Shown here piece after piece: positions 1 through 10,458 of a stretch of 64,000 nt of DNA. This DNA is from Adiantum capillus-veneris. Its lineage: Eukaryota; Streptophyta; Polypodiopsida; Polypodiales; Pteridaceae. The notes under the pieces are model-generated. The model did not search any database, was not told where the DNA came from, and worked only from the letters and a program-made list of their open reading frames with translations. Both the position numbers and the translations under genes were made by a program. How positions within the stretch are numbered: position 1 is the first letter of the stretch; every line of letters starts with the position of its first letter. The stretch covers positions 15,850,478 to 15,914,477 of the forward strand of contig CM043961.1 of the NCBI GenBank assembly GCA_014529385.2. Reading direction: 5' to 3'.

Positions 1-1500
1 TTCCTCACTTATCATTACTCTTCTTGCTAGCATACATAATAGCATAATAATGGAGATGGAGAATATGGCAAGCTTAAGCATTGAAGCATGACTCTTGGTT
101 GGATTTGCATTCCATAGCCAAGAGTGTTGGTGTAGGCTTTCACTCTCACAAGCTTGGAGAAGGAGGTGGTGTTCCTCAACTTTCACCAAGTGAGAATGAT
201 GTCTCAAGTGAGTATGTGTGATGGTGTGTATCCTCCTAACACCCCTCCTCCTTGCTTTGGGAAAAAATTATACTTGCTACAAGCTCATTGGACCCCTCTC
301 CCCTTAGCCAATCACATGCAGCATGCAGTCAAGCACATGGGTAGTCTTTTGACAAGTGTCCTCCTTACCCCTTAGAGAGAGAGAGCTTGAAAATATCTAG
401 ATATTTGTTAGCTGGAAGTAAAAGCTCGTTGGACCCCTCTTTAGCCCAACCAATAGCATTCAAGCACCCATGTGGTTAAGCTTAGTGAGAGTCTGACATA
501 TCGCCCATGTGCTCTTTTAGAATTCCCCTAACTTTGAGATTTTTATGCATAGGAAGTTTCTCAAGAAAATTCCTCATTAAGTGATTAGGTTCTCTTTTTT
601 ACTCAAGCATCTTACCCCCCATACATAGGAAGCTTCTCAAGCAACTTCCTCATTAAATGTGACAAGTACCTCAAGTACCTTAGTCATCAAGCATGACAAG
701 CACCTTAGGTGGAGTTCCCACCTCAAGCACAGCCCTAGCTTGCCTAAGTTTAGGTCGGCTTCCCACCTCAAGCACAGCCCTAGCTTGCCTTTAGTTTAGG
801 TCAGGTTCCCACCTCAAGCACAGCCCTAGCTTGCCTAAGTTTAGATCGGGTTCCCACCTCAAGCACGCTTGCCTAAGGTTCTCACCTCAATCACAACCCT
901 AGCTTGCTTAAGGTCAAAAGGACTTTTAACACTAACCATTGGAGGTCTTTAATGAAGATAACCCTAAGGTCTTTTAAGATTTATTAGTTAACCTTGCTCT
1001 TTGACATACCATCTCTCATTTGGACCCCTTTACTATTGGCCCCGTGTTGAGATAGATCCGTAAGCACATGTCTATATTCTAACCCTTGTTCCCGTTTATT
1101 ATCCCATATTAAATGATCAGTTTAATATGAGAAAATCATTTGGGTTGGTTAGATATTAGATATTTGATGACAATTGACTTGGGCAATTGATGATGACTCA
1201 CGAGGTAGAACATCACATGAGGACAGAGGGTAGGTATGACTCGTGAGTCGTGAGGCTACTAGGCAGTGTACTTGATGCACAATTGACAAATATTCCTATC
1301 GTGATTCTACTAAATATAGTTTACAGGTAGTCATTGGTTATCGTTTCCATGTACTTTTGGAATTGAGACTTGCATCAGTGTGATGATTGCAAAGCATACT
1401 ACTGCGGGAGATTTTATGCATTGATGTGCTTGAGCACTAGGAGTGTTGTGGTGGGATCATTGGAGAGCGTTTTCTCCCCATAGGGAGCTCAAATTGTTCT
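1..1500. other. Intergenic DNA without recognisable gene
   Basis: Only short chance ORFs occur and none resembles a protein I know. The stretch holds a 45-bp tandem repeat at 714-915 (separate entry) and otherwise unique-looking AT-rich sequence. Confidence 0.6.
714..915. repeat. 45-bp tandem repeat, about 4.5 copies
   Basis: The phrase TTCCCACCTCAAGCACAGCC starts at 715, 760 and 806, and a shorter version at 851, giving a period of 45-46 bp. A last, shortened unit (TTCTCACCTCAA) starts at 879. Copies differ by a few substitutions and small deletions. It is a minisatellite; no coding frame is preserved. Confidence 0.85.
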
Positions 1501-1504
1501 AGGT

Positions 1505-2920
1505 TTGGTGCATGTCTCTTTGGCGTTGATTTATGCACATTTCCCTAGTACATGTTGTGGAGCCATACCTTCACTTATAGCAGCTAATATGGGTGACAAT
1601 TCTGAGTCCATGATGATGAATCATGCGAGAAAATGGTCTTGTTCATGTCGACACTTGAGATGTTGGCATTATGGTCACACAAGTCACATTAGACATTGTT
1701 TCTTTAGACGCAAGAGGTAACAATGCAGATGTATGCATGATGCACATATGGTTTTGATGACATAGGCTAGAGAGGTGGCTCTATATGCTAGTGATGGTGA
1801 TGTCACATTTACCTCTAATGTTCATCTTGCTTTTATGTCTGATAGAGATGCCACTTGCTCTTGATGGCTGTTAGTAGATGAATATGTAGCATTCCAAGTC
1901 ACATCATGTCGTGAGTGGTTTAGCCCTTTGGGTAGCGGGAGCCTTGGTCATGTGCATCTAGCTGATGGATCAACATATGACATAGAGTGTGCATGCTTGT
2001 CATTACCCTAGTGGTGCATCTTATATGTTACAACATGTGTGTTATGTTCGTGAGATTGTGCAAAGTTTGACATCAGTGAGAAAATTGAGAGACAGTGGAT
2101 GTCAGGTAGTATTTCTTTGAGACCAATTCTTCCAGATGCATTGTGGTTTGCTAGTCATTGTGAGAGGATCCAAGATTGGCTTGATCTACCCTATGCATGT
2201 ATTTGAGGTGCGGGAGAACATTGTCTATATTACATTACAATCATGGACCAGTGAGAGACTAGGCACAAATCTTTTGTCGATGAGCTCTAGAGTGAGCTCT
2301 AGAGTGTTGTGCATGACATGTCTATAGATGCAATAGAGTGGTCATGCTATAGCGAGACACAACAGATTGATCCTCTTAGAATAGAGATGCCTCCTACCAT
2401 GAAGATGAGCAATATGGAGTTCTTTGACATGTTCATGCTAGAGGGTGATATGGTGATGCGACGACACGTGTATCCAATTTCTATGGACGATGGGAAAGTG
2501 ACAACTACCCTAGAGCAAGGATTGACGCGTCCATATGTGACTAGTTTTGGTGGTGATGTAGTGAGCGTTGAGATACCTATTGCATATAGATTGGTAAAGA
2601 TCACCGCACATGGCATTGATGCAATTGGCATGGATATTCTGGCAGAGATTACATGTTTTTCATCAGCCTTCGGGTCTCTCATGTACGACCTCTTAGTATC
2701 GAGACCCAATATAGTAGCTGCAATGGGAGCATTTGCAATTGGGATTGTCAATTGTGTGATAATTGACACTAGCATGATGCATTATGGAGTAGTGCGGGTC
2801 ATTACAGGATACCTGCAAGGTATGCATGCTAACTACAACACATATATACGCTTCCACACATCGCTAGAGCCTATACAGCAGAATGCATCAACTTCAAGAG
2901 AGCTAGTGGGTAGAGGCTGA
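1505..2920 (+). pseudogene. Decayed Ty1/copia retrotransposon (gag knuckle to RNase H region)
   Basis: Order along the plus strand matches a copia polyprotein. Around 1660-1705 is a degenerate CCHC knuckle (C-W-H-Y-G-H-T-S-H-I-R-H-C, with the second Cys changed to Tyr). Around 1862-1925 a WLL...REWF block matches the surroundings of a copia protease active site, but the Asp-Ser-Gly motif is gone. Around 2660-2850, in a 203-codon open stretch (2309-2920), a GSLMYDLL..RPNI..A(M)GA...YLQG block matches the end of copia RT/RNase H. The segment between is much shorter than integrase plus RT, so most of pol has been deleted. A homologous relic lies at 60,300-60,960. No LTRs were found, so the ends are approximate. 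The family call is based on motif order and is fairly secure; function is certainly lost. Confidence 0.7.
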
Positions 2921-3156
2921 GATGATTTTCCCCCTATGCCTCTTATACATACTACTAGGTCCTATAATAGTACCGCTTTTTGGCACATTCACCTTTAAGT
3001 GGGATATTTTTGGGGTAAAGGCAATGTGCCTCTTACCCCAATTGGACACGCAAGATGCCTTTGACCGTCCATCACTTGTACGCACCTTATTCTTTACTAG
3101 GTAAAAGAATAAGGGTCTCTCTCTAAAACAATGGTGAGCTGCTCCATCCACATCGT

Positions 3157-3158
<2 letters not shown>

Positions 3159-3204
<46 letters not shown>
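3159..3204. repeat. (TC)n microsatellite
   Basis: About 23 uninterrupted TC dinucleotides. ORFs running through it (Arg-Glu or Leu-Ser repeats) are artefacts of the dinucleotide. Confidence 0.97.
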
Positions 3205-3206
<2 letters not shown>

Positions 3207-3579
3207 CATGCACCGCATTTGCACACTCACATCCATAAGCATATCCTTATTGAAAGGGATGATGGAGTCCCTTTTCTCTTACGAAATAAGTTACAAGCAC
3301 TTTCCCAAGCCTTGGTTGCATTGAGGATGTGAAGGGCGTCTCATTAAATAATGTTCTAAAAGAAAAAACACCAAAGAGTAACTGTGAATGGCAATGAAGT
3401 GAGCTCGTTGGAATGAGTTTGGAGCAAGGTTTTATTTAAAAACCCAATGCACCAACAAGTTTCCACCAACTTCAAGCTCCTCCCACGCTCCCAATCAGGC
3501 TCCCCCCTTGTGCCTCTATGGCAACCCTCCAAAAAGGGTGTGGGGGACCAAGGGGCCCAACAATGGAGGACAAAAACAA

Positions 3580-3586
3580 CCCCCCC

Positions 3587-3617
<31 letters not shown>

Positions 3618-3621
3618 AAAA
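3580..3621. repeat. Poly(C)-poly(A) homopolymer pair
   Basis: A run of 28 C is followed directly by 14 A. Such a long C run is rare in plant nuclear DNA. The exact lengths are unreliable with most sequencing chemistries. Confidence 0.95.
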
Positions 3622-3704
3622 CCACGCAATTACACATTAAGACAATTTCAATGAGAAAAAAAAGAGTGCACTATGCAAAATTTCATTCATAAAAAAAGAG
3701 GTTA

Positions 3705-3709
3705 CACAT
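3705..3709. other. Left target-site duplication of gypsy element A
   Basis: CACAT directly before the TG of the left LTR; the same five bases follow the right LTR at 28,053-28,057. Confidence 0.95.
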
Positions 3710-3919
3710 TGTTGAGCCAGCAGAGGATCACACCCACATTTTTGCTCACACTCATCATTTTTGTAACCATTGATTGTAATAAATGTCTTTCCGACATTGA
3801 TTTTGAATTGAGCCATTCATTAAGTAACGGAACTCAATTGAGTTTCCAGCTTGTAATCCCGAAGTAATTTCACTTGCTGATGTAATTAGTTAGAGATGTT
3901 CTCACCTCCAAGGCTGAGG

Positions 3920-3927
3920 TATATAAG
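3920..3927 (+). promoter_or_regulatory. TATA box of element A 5' LTR
   Basis: TATATAAG in an otherwise ordinary context. The same octamer is at 27319-27326 in the other LTR, and the non-autonomous element at 37.7-45.4 kb has it in both LTRs on its own strand. Probable transcription start lies some 30 bp downstream (inference). Confidence 0.75.
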
Positions 3928-3996
3928 CCAAAGTTTTGTAACCTAAGAAAATTCAGATTATTAATCAAGGTGAGTTTTTGAGCGCCGTGACTGTGT

Positions 3997-3998
<2 letters not shown>

Positions 3999-4037
<39 letters not shown>
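3999..4037 (+). repeat. (GA)n tract within 5' LTR
   Basis: About 19 GA units downstream of the TATA box. The other LTR has a shorter, once-interrupted tract at 27398-27426, the largest difference between the LTRs. It may act as a GAGA-type promoter element or be a neutral microsatellite. Confidence 0.9.
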
Positions 4038-4039
<2 letters not shown>

Positions 4040-4665
4040 TTATATACTTGCTACGCGAGCTACGGAGCCGCCATTGGAGAAGCGACACCGCCATTGTGTT
4101 AGCAACGACGAGAGCTACACACTGATACCAAGAGTGCGCGCTATCGGCTTCTATGTGTGGTAAGTTCCTACGAGCTTCGGTGTGAGTTTTCTTCCAACTC
4201 GTGTGTCGGAATAGAGCGTGCAGCATATCTATAGAACCACAACGAGTAGAGATACACATTAGTACCATCGGGGTCAAGTTTCGGTCACCTGTATTTTTCG
4301 GCCTGTCTTCATACGCGTTTATCGCACGGAGTGGTTATAGGTTGATTTTGCAGTTCAAGTCTTCAGGGTGTTGTTCTTACCTAGTGTATAGACTTCCCCT
4401 TGAGTTTGAGATCGATTCAATGATTCTAGATCCTGTTTCGTATAGCATTCGTTCGTAGTACGGATTTCAGTCACTTGCGTATTTTAGAACTTAGATTTGA
4501 TTTCCTTAGTAGTGATTGTCATTAGAAGGTCGAGTAGGTGATTTGACACCCACCTAGTTGTTTCCATGCGCCTGCGGGTCAAGCTTCGTCCTCGTCTGAC
4601 AAATTCTGTTGTTGGTTGAGTTCTCGCTATTTAGCTTCCGCTAGCGGCGTAACCGCCTTAACATT

Positions 4666-4683
4666 TGGCGCCGCTGTCAGGGA
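4666..4683 (+). other. Primer binding site of element A (tRNA-Asp-like)
   Basis: TGGCGCCGCTGTCAGGGA begins two bases after the LTR. It matches the complement of the plant tRNA-Asp(GUC) 3' end except at three positions. The element at 37.7-45.4 kb has an exact 17-nt version. Confidence 0.85.
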
Positions 4684-6089
4684 CGAGAGCCCTAAGTAGG
4701 TGACCTTAGACTAATCCTACGAGGTGAGTCGTATAAACTACTTTGTATACTTTAGTTAGAAAAGATCTAGGAGTGGTGGACTCCGAAGATCTCGAGAGAT
4801 ACTAGGAAGTGGGGTATTCCTGGGTCTTCCGTGTTGACAGTATTTTTAGTTTAGCTTAGATTTGTTTGTTGTTTTGTTGGTGTTGAGTAGTTGTTGATAG
4901 AAGAAGAATTTGCTAGTCCGTGAGTGACAGTGGATATCTTTAAAGTCACAATTACCAAACCCATTTTATGATTAGGAATAGCTTAGGTAGGACTTCATTT
5001 GATCCTGATTTAGAGCTAATAATCATTGGAGTATTTGCTTGATGTGGTTGATTGCATGTTAGATCACTAAACCGTCGAGTTAGTAGTGAAACTTGCAATA
5101 AACAAAAGTCAGAGAAATTTTCTGTGTATCTGTGAGTTGCTAAGCACTAGAGAAAGCTTTAGGAAGGATTCTGTGCCAAAAAACTGGAAATCTGCAACTT
5201 TAGACATCATACGCGTATGATGTCTAAATGACCAAACAGAGACCAAAACAGAAATTTTGACTTTACCAGAGTGTTCAAAAGGGGGGTTATACCCTAATTT
5301 CAACTTAAAACAAGAGCATTAACACTCAAAGAAACCCAAAAAGACAAGTCGGAGTCCAAGAAACGCAAAGAATAGGAAATTTTGGATTCAGATCTTGTTT
5401 TTACATTCAAACCTGACAAAAACACTTGAAACTCAATTATAAACATTGGAGAAGGCTTAAAACCAAGAATAGTCAAAATCTGGGACAAAAGACATCATAC
5501 GCGTATAATGTCTTTTGGCACATCCACTGCTTATTTTTGATATCTGACCTGACAAGATTGTTACAAGCACTGTAGGAAGCATAAATATCAAGTTTTGACC
5601 TAAATTGATGAAAAAGACATCATACGCGTATGATGTCTTTGACCTAATTTTGGACATATTTTGATACTTTGCTAACACAGATCCATTGTAATAGCTGTCT
5701 AGAGGTTATATTTCAAGTTTCATCCCATTTGGATCACAATTGACCCAAAAAACAAGTCAAAAGCGGAAAATTGCCAAGAAAAGCCTAAATTAGCCATAAC
5801 TTGCTCAAACAGAGTTCAAACTGAATTTTGTGAGTGGAAAGAGCATAAGGGGGCTACTGAGAGTGAGCATAACCAAAATAGTCTAAATCTGTGAAAAAAG
5901 ACATCATACGCGTATAATGTCTTTTTCAGCATAACTGCAACAAAATTCTCACTTGATGAAACAGAAGTTGTCCAACTGACAAGATTAAACAATTGACCAA
6001 GTATCAATCAGTTTGGATCAATTCTACCACAAAAACTTGGGGAAAACAAATTGCCGAGACGGAAAAGTTAAAGTCCTTTAGGGGAATTG
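4684..6089 (+). other. Untranslated leader of element A with four 22-bp palindromes
   Basis: There is no coding sequence between the PBS and the gag ATG at 6090. The leader is about 1.4 kb, AT-rich, and carries a 22-bp palindrome at 5203-5224, 5491-5512, 5616-5637 and 5900-5921. Start-to-start distances are 288, 125 and 284 bp, and the last copy ends 168 nt before the gag ATG. The leader of ORF3 (20994-23783) repeats this arrangement. Confidence 0.85.
5203..5921. repeat. Palindrome cluster 1 (four copies) in gag leader
   Basis: Each copy is the arm GACATCATACG followed by its reverse complement CGTATGATGTC, with the core ACGCGT. Copies 1 and 3 are perfect; the first extends to a 30-bp perfect palindrome (5199-5228). 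Copies 2 and 4 carry the same single change in the right arm (ATAATG for ATGATG). As RNA they would form strong hairpins; as DNA they are dyad sites. Confidence 0.95.
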
Positions 6090-6857
6090 ATGAATTTGAG
6101 ATCGGGCAGGAACCTCCAGAATAACCAACCAAAACAAGGGGAACCAGCAAGTGTCATATCAACCGAGGGAAGTGTAAACCAAAGTTGGGTGCAACCATTA
6201 GAGCCAATCTTTGAAGGAAGTGTCTCTGATACTTCTTCGGAGAGATCTTACGAGATTTTCACCGAACACTTGGAACACTTGAACCTGAACAACAGAGAAA
6301 ATATGGCAGCAGGATCATCAAACCCTTCCGCCACAATGAAGCTATTGTTCATAAAATACCAGTACGACAATGAGCAAGGTGCCAAGATCTACAAAGATGG
6401 AATGGACCGCTATTGTGTAAAGATAGAGGAGAGACCTAGTGAGTTCAAGGACTTAGTGCCTGTGAGCTATAGCGGAGATAGATATCTAGATGACGAGGGT
6501 ACCATGTACTTGGTAGTCCTAAACCCTAACATTGTGGACAAGTGGGGATTGATGGGCACCAAAGCCAAAGTAGATGAAGAACTTGAGGAGAAAGCACCAA
6601 TAATGAACTTCCCTGATGCGAGGTTAAGAAGAGAGAATGAAACTACAAGGATCAACACTGATAATATCTATGTGGGGCTATACAAATATAATAATGGGGA
6701 TCAGGATCTCTATTATAGATGTGAAGAACCCTACACTAGAGAGTTGACAGACCAAACAAGACTTTATGTCTTTACCTACACAGAGGGATCGGAAGTGAAA
6801 ATTGCCGCTTACGACAAGTATGGCAGGCAATACTCAACAATGGGCAAGAAAGATTAG
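6090..6857 (+). CDS. Element A gag, N-terminal part (frame broken at its end)
   Basis: The reading frame opens at 6087 with TTG; the first ATG is at 6090 and gives M-N-L-R-S-G-R, a start seen in plant gypsy Gag proteins. The 255-residue stretch is acidic and polar, with no recognised domain apart from its position before the Gag core. At about 6840 the frame ends in K-K-D-stop, while the frame one base earlier continues directly into the next entry (open from 6842), so the two are one protein separated by an apparent single-base loss in a G run. Gag would form the cytoplasmic particle that packages element RNA. The gene identity is inferred from position and continuity with the Gag core. Confidence 0.8.
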   Translation: MNLRSGRNLQNNQPKQGEPASVISTEGSVNQSWVQPLEPIFEGSVSDTSSERSYEIFTEHLEHLNLNNRENMAAGSSNPSATMKLLFIKYQYDNEQGAKIYKDGMDRYCVKIEERPSEFKDLVPVSYSGDRYLDDEGTMYLVVLNPNIVDKWGLMGTKAKVDEELEEKAPIMNFPDARLRRENETTRINTDNIYVGLYKYNNGDQDLYYRCEEPYTRELTDQTRLYVFTYTEGSEVKIAAYDKYGRQYSTMGKKD

Positions 6858-8290
6858 AAGGATATACATACTTTGGGGGACCACTACATCAGTATTATGT
6901 TACTTCTAGCTCACAAAGACCAGCACCAACAAATGGAGGGCAAAACCCAATGACGACAGGAGGACAAAGAACTCAGGCTGCTGACTCTTTCAGTCAACCT
7001 CAGTACTCGACGCCCGGACCAATGGGATCATTACATTCCAGAGAGTCAATGGATACGAATCGAGGTAGTGCAGTTCCAATCCCCACGTATACCACTCCAG
7101 GTCCAAGGTTCGAAGCGGAACCATCACATTTACCTCCTAGTAGTAGATTCAGGGCGGGGGAACCGACAAGGGTAACCCATGAAGTCCATGATGCTAGAGA
7201 AAGCTTTAGCCGGGACACAGGAGCAATGAGATTGGTAGCAGACCATAGACGTATGAGACCATCTCAACTAGCGAAGTGTATGCCAAAGAAGTATGGTGGT
7301 TCAGGAGATCCGTATGCACATGTGTCACTCTTTAAGCAAGTCTTAAGAGCTGAGCAGATAACAGATTTCCATACACAATACGAGGGATTTGGTCTTACTC
7401 TAGAAGGTACGGCATTGACATGGTTTCAACCACTGAACATAGGGGGATTCCATGACATTGACCATTTGCTAAGAGAGTTTGCTGAGGAATTCTCAAAACG
7501 AGGGATTAAGCACAATACGGTCTCACAAATATATGCTTTTAAACAGAGAGAACACGAAAAAGTGAAGGAAGCTTCACTTCGCTTCAAACAATACATTGAG
7601 AGATGTCCAGTACGTGAACGACCACAAGATGACAGACTATCTGTTCTCTTTATTGAGGGACTGAGAAACGACACTCTCAAGAAGGACTTGCACTTGAAAG
7701 CTTGTACAAGTTTCGAGCAAGTAACGAGAGAGGCATTGTACTTAGTGGATAACTGTACGGTTTATGGAGAGGTGTCAGCGGATACAGATTTTGCATCCAG
7801 TAGCTCCTCCTCCGTAGCGAGCGAGACTACCACTAAAAAGAATGTTCAAACAACAACCATGCCAAATGTAGAGCAAATGATAGAAGATGCTCTAAAAAGG
7901 ATGGCACCATACCAAAAACCATTGCCAAAACCAATGAAATGGTGTGCTATAGAACAAAAATGGACAAACCATCCAACAGAGGAGTGCTATTACAACAAAG
8001 GGTATGTAAGGGAGCGTCAGTATGCACCTCCTGCTCAATTAGCACCACCTCAAGTACATCCAGTACCTCGATACCCAACGGGAAATGTGCCAGGACCTAT
8101 GGGGATAGAAAGACCGCAACCGGTATTGGGACAACAACCACCTTTACCAGGAGCAAGACCAGTAGGCATTAGATATGCACCAACCTTAGAGAATCAGGAA
8201 GAACAAGCCATGAAGAATCTGGTGCACACATGTCTCCAACTGTGTATTACCCACCAGAAGAACCCAAACAACCAGAACCATGGGGCATGA
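6842..8290 (+). CDS. Element A gag, capsid core (Retrotrans_gag-type)
   Basis: Continues Gag in the next frame; the first ATG is at 6950 but translation should run in from upstream. Roughly 7330-7760 encodes the Gag capsid-type core, with LFKQVLRAEQI, LTLEGTALTWFQ, LLREFAEEFSKRG, LFIEGLRNDTLKKDL and a following CTSFEQVTREALYLV block. The C-terminal third is rich in Pro and Gln (7900-8200), a common linker before the zinc knuckle. It overlaps the next frame by 61 nt (8230-8290). A heptamer C-CCA-AAC at 8263-8269, in the phase required for -1 slippage, lies in that overlap, so the change of frame may be programmed, but a single-base loss would look the same. Confidence 0.88.
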   Translation, partial: GQERLEGYTYFGGPLHQYYVTSSSQRPAPTNGGQNPMTTGGQRTQAADSFSQPQYSTPGPMGSLHSRESMDTNRGSAVPIPTYTTPGPRFEAEPSHLPPSSRFRAGEPTRVTHEVHDARESFSRDTGAMRLVADHRRMRPSQLAKCMPKKYGGSGDPYAHVSLFKQVLRAEQITDFHTQYEGFGLTLEGTALTWFQPLNIGGFHDIDHLLREFAEEFSKRGIKHNTVSQIYAFKQREHEKVKEASLRFKQYIERCPVRERPQDDRLSVLFIEGLRNDTLKKDLHLKACTSFEQVTREALYLVDNCTVYGEVSADTDFASSSSSSVASETTTKKNVQTTTMPNVEQMIEDALKRMAPYQKPLPKPMKWCAIEQKWTNHPTEECYYNKGYVRERQYAPPAQLAPPQVHPVPRYPTGNVPGPMGIERPQPVLGQQPPLPGARPVGIRYAPTLENQEEQAMKNLVHTCLQLCITHQKNPNNQNHGA

Positions 8291-10458
8291 TTGGGAATGT
8301 TGGAATACCAACAATTACAAGTGCTTCTGATGAAGAGAGATACAATTTGGACGCAAGAACATTGATGTTCATAGCTCATGGAGGGTTAACAGGACAAAGA
8401 CCATCCTATCCACAAAGGACGAATCAAATGGGACCAAGACCAGCACTAGGACCCTGTTATAAGTGTGGAGGTGACCATCTGATGAATGTTTGCCCACATA
8501 CGGAAATCATTAGAATTAACGCTTATTTCACCGAGTGTGGGGTTACTCACTTCATTGAGGATTGTTCAAAGAATCCAAACAAAGTGCAAAAGACGACATT
8601 GAATATGCTAGAAACTATTCCTACCAGAAGTGGGTCTGAAAATGAAACTCTGATACCAACGCAAGTTGTTACTAGAGCTCAAGCTAAGAAAACCACTAGA
8701 GAACCTGAGAATGTAAAGTTAGCGACTGAAATGGTTAGTCCAGGACCGCGGAGTCAGAAAAACACATGGAAAGCTAGAAAAGCACGCATGAAGTTGAGAA
8801 AAGAACGTGAAGACGCTATTCTAGCTGAGGAACTAAAGCGAACTAAAGATAGATTAGAAAAACTTGAGAGTCAAAACGGGAAACGAGAGATGAGCCCAGA
8901 AAGAACGAAACAAAAGAGTATCAAAGAAACAACGAGCTTAAGCTCAGGGGGATCAGTGCTAGTCGACAAAGTACACGAACCATTGGACGCACTGATGAGA
9001 GCTTACGAAGCTAGGTTAAAGAACAACCAAACACAAGAACAGAGGTGGATGACATACCCAAACGCGGAATTGGAAAAGCAGAGACTTCAAATGTGCCAGA
9101 GAATGATCGAGACTGCACAAGCCTTATTAGAACCACCAAAAGAAACAATGAATTGTGGAAAGGAAAACCCAATTCAGCAAGAGACTATCGTTTCACGGGT
9201 AGCTGAAAAGACTCCCAGTGCACAAAAGCCTGAAAATACACACAAGGATGACCGCATAGTGTTGAACACAACCGATCAGGAGATAGAGAGTTTTCATCCA
9301 GTCATACAGAGGTCTTATGGAAGAGATGAGGATTACAATGAATTTTGGAAACAAGTGAGAGAGGAAAACTTTGCAAACGAGCTAAGTTGCCAAGCTAATC
9401 AGACAAATTGGGAAAAGGACATCAGGAACCCTCCCATAGTGGAATTTGAGGCAGGATCTCAAGTGGACTTGGATCTGCAATCTTACTGGGGAGATGGGGG
9501 CTCTGTTAGAACAACGGAGAGCAAACCTCACTCACTGAATACCTTACCTTCATACTTAGGAGAGTATGAAGCAAAATCCGAGACTAGAGCACTTCCCTCA
9601 CGAAGAATCTCATCAGAAAAAGTCATGGACTCGCAAGGATTGATAGAGATCTTGTCAACACCAGTGACATGCACTATCACTCTAGCTGAGCTTTTGAGGC
9701 TAAGACCACATATGTGGACCACTGTAGGAAAATGCCTGGAGAAATTCGGGATAAAAGACCCAACATCGAGACTGAAAGAGGGTATACAAGAGTTGAGTAA
9801 ACCACAAAAGAACGCTAAGCCTGTACCCTTAAACAAGGTCGGAGAGTATTGCGAAGGTGAAGAGGGGAATACAACCTTACCAGTTGAATTCCAAGGAGTA
9901 AACACGATGGCAATACTAGACAGCGGAGCTGAGGTAGCCATTGCTACAAAAGAAATCTGGAAAAAATGGGGAAAACCAGCAATAAGGAAGACTAGGTTGA
10001 AACTCCAATTAGCAAATGGACACATGGAGAAACCTATGGGGTTATTAGAGAAAGTTGTAGTGACTTCTTGCGGCATTAAATACGAACATACTTTTTCTAT
10101 TGTCGATTTTGGCAAGGAGAATAACTATGATATCATATTGGGAAGACCATTCATGAGACAGTTGAAAATGGTCCAGTATTGGGGCTACGATCACATATAC
10201 CTGAGAAATATGGAAACCACTACACGTGTGAACCTGAAAGACCATAGCTACAAAGATGTGAACCGAACACCGGTAGAGGAGTTTGATTCAGCTACTTTGG
10301 CGGGATCCAAATTTCCAGCTTGTTTAGGTAAACCCAAGGAGTTATGGATGTGTGGAGCTTCGAAATGTGGAAGTCTGAAACGAGAAGAATGTGTTTTAGA
10401 AAGGGCTATCGAAGACGAAACTTATATAGGAGAACCCTTTCCAGAGGACACGCTTGAA
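8230..10458 (+). CDS. Element A nucleocapsid knuckle and first aspartic protease (PR1)
   Basis: About 744 codons, interrupted at 10459 by the nested copia. Near 8455-8500 is a zinc knuckle C-Y-K-C-G-G-D-H-L-M-N-V-C (CX2CX3HX4C). A second knuckle-like block follows at about 8530-8570 (F-T-E-C-G-V-T-H-F-I-E-D-C) with Phe in place of the first Cys. A long charged linker leads to a retropepsin domain at about 9870-10200: A-I-L-D-S-G-A-E near residue 562 is the catalytic Asp motif and I-I-L-G-R-P-F-M the conserved C-terminal flap partner. PR1 would mature the polyprotein. The frame is preserved through the insertion: it resumes at 15742 after the copia. Confidence 0.9.
10454..10458. other. Left target-site duplication of nested copia
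   Basis: TTGAA immediately before the copia LTR; repeated at 15737-15741. Confidence 0.95.

Larger units (their letters stand above)
2921..3709. other. Intergenic DNA with simple repeats
   Basis: No gene recognised. It holds a (TC)23 microsatellite (3159-3204) and a C28A14 homopolymer pair (3580-3621). Its right end is the insertion site of the large gypsy element; the last five bases, CACAT, are the left target duplication. Confidence 0.6.
3710..4663 (+). repeat. 5' LTR of element A (954 bp)
   Basis: Starts TGTTGAGCCAGC and ends CCGCCTTAACA. It matches 27109-28052 throughout except about seven substitutions and a longer GA tract. It carries a TATA box (3920-3927) and a (GA)n tract about 75 bp downstream, consistent with an RNA polymerase II promoter with a GA-rich 5' UTR. 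Confidence 0.96.

Noticed and set aside
2347-2775. 142-codon minus-strand ORF opposite the copia relic
   Set aside because: The plus strand in this stretch carries the copia GSLMY...YLQG block; the minus frame is its antisense shadow and shows no motif.
3356-3692. Gly- or Pro-rich ORFs across the C28A14 run
   Set aside because: They exist only because the homopolymer has no stops.
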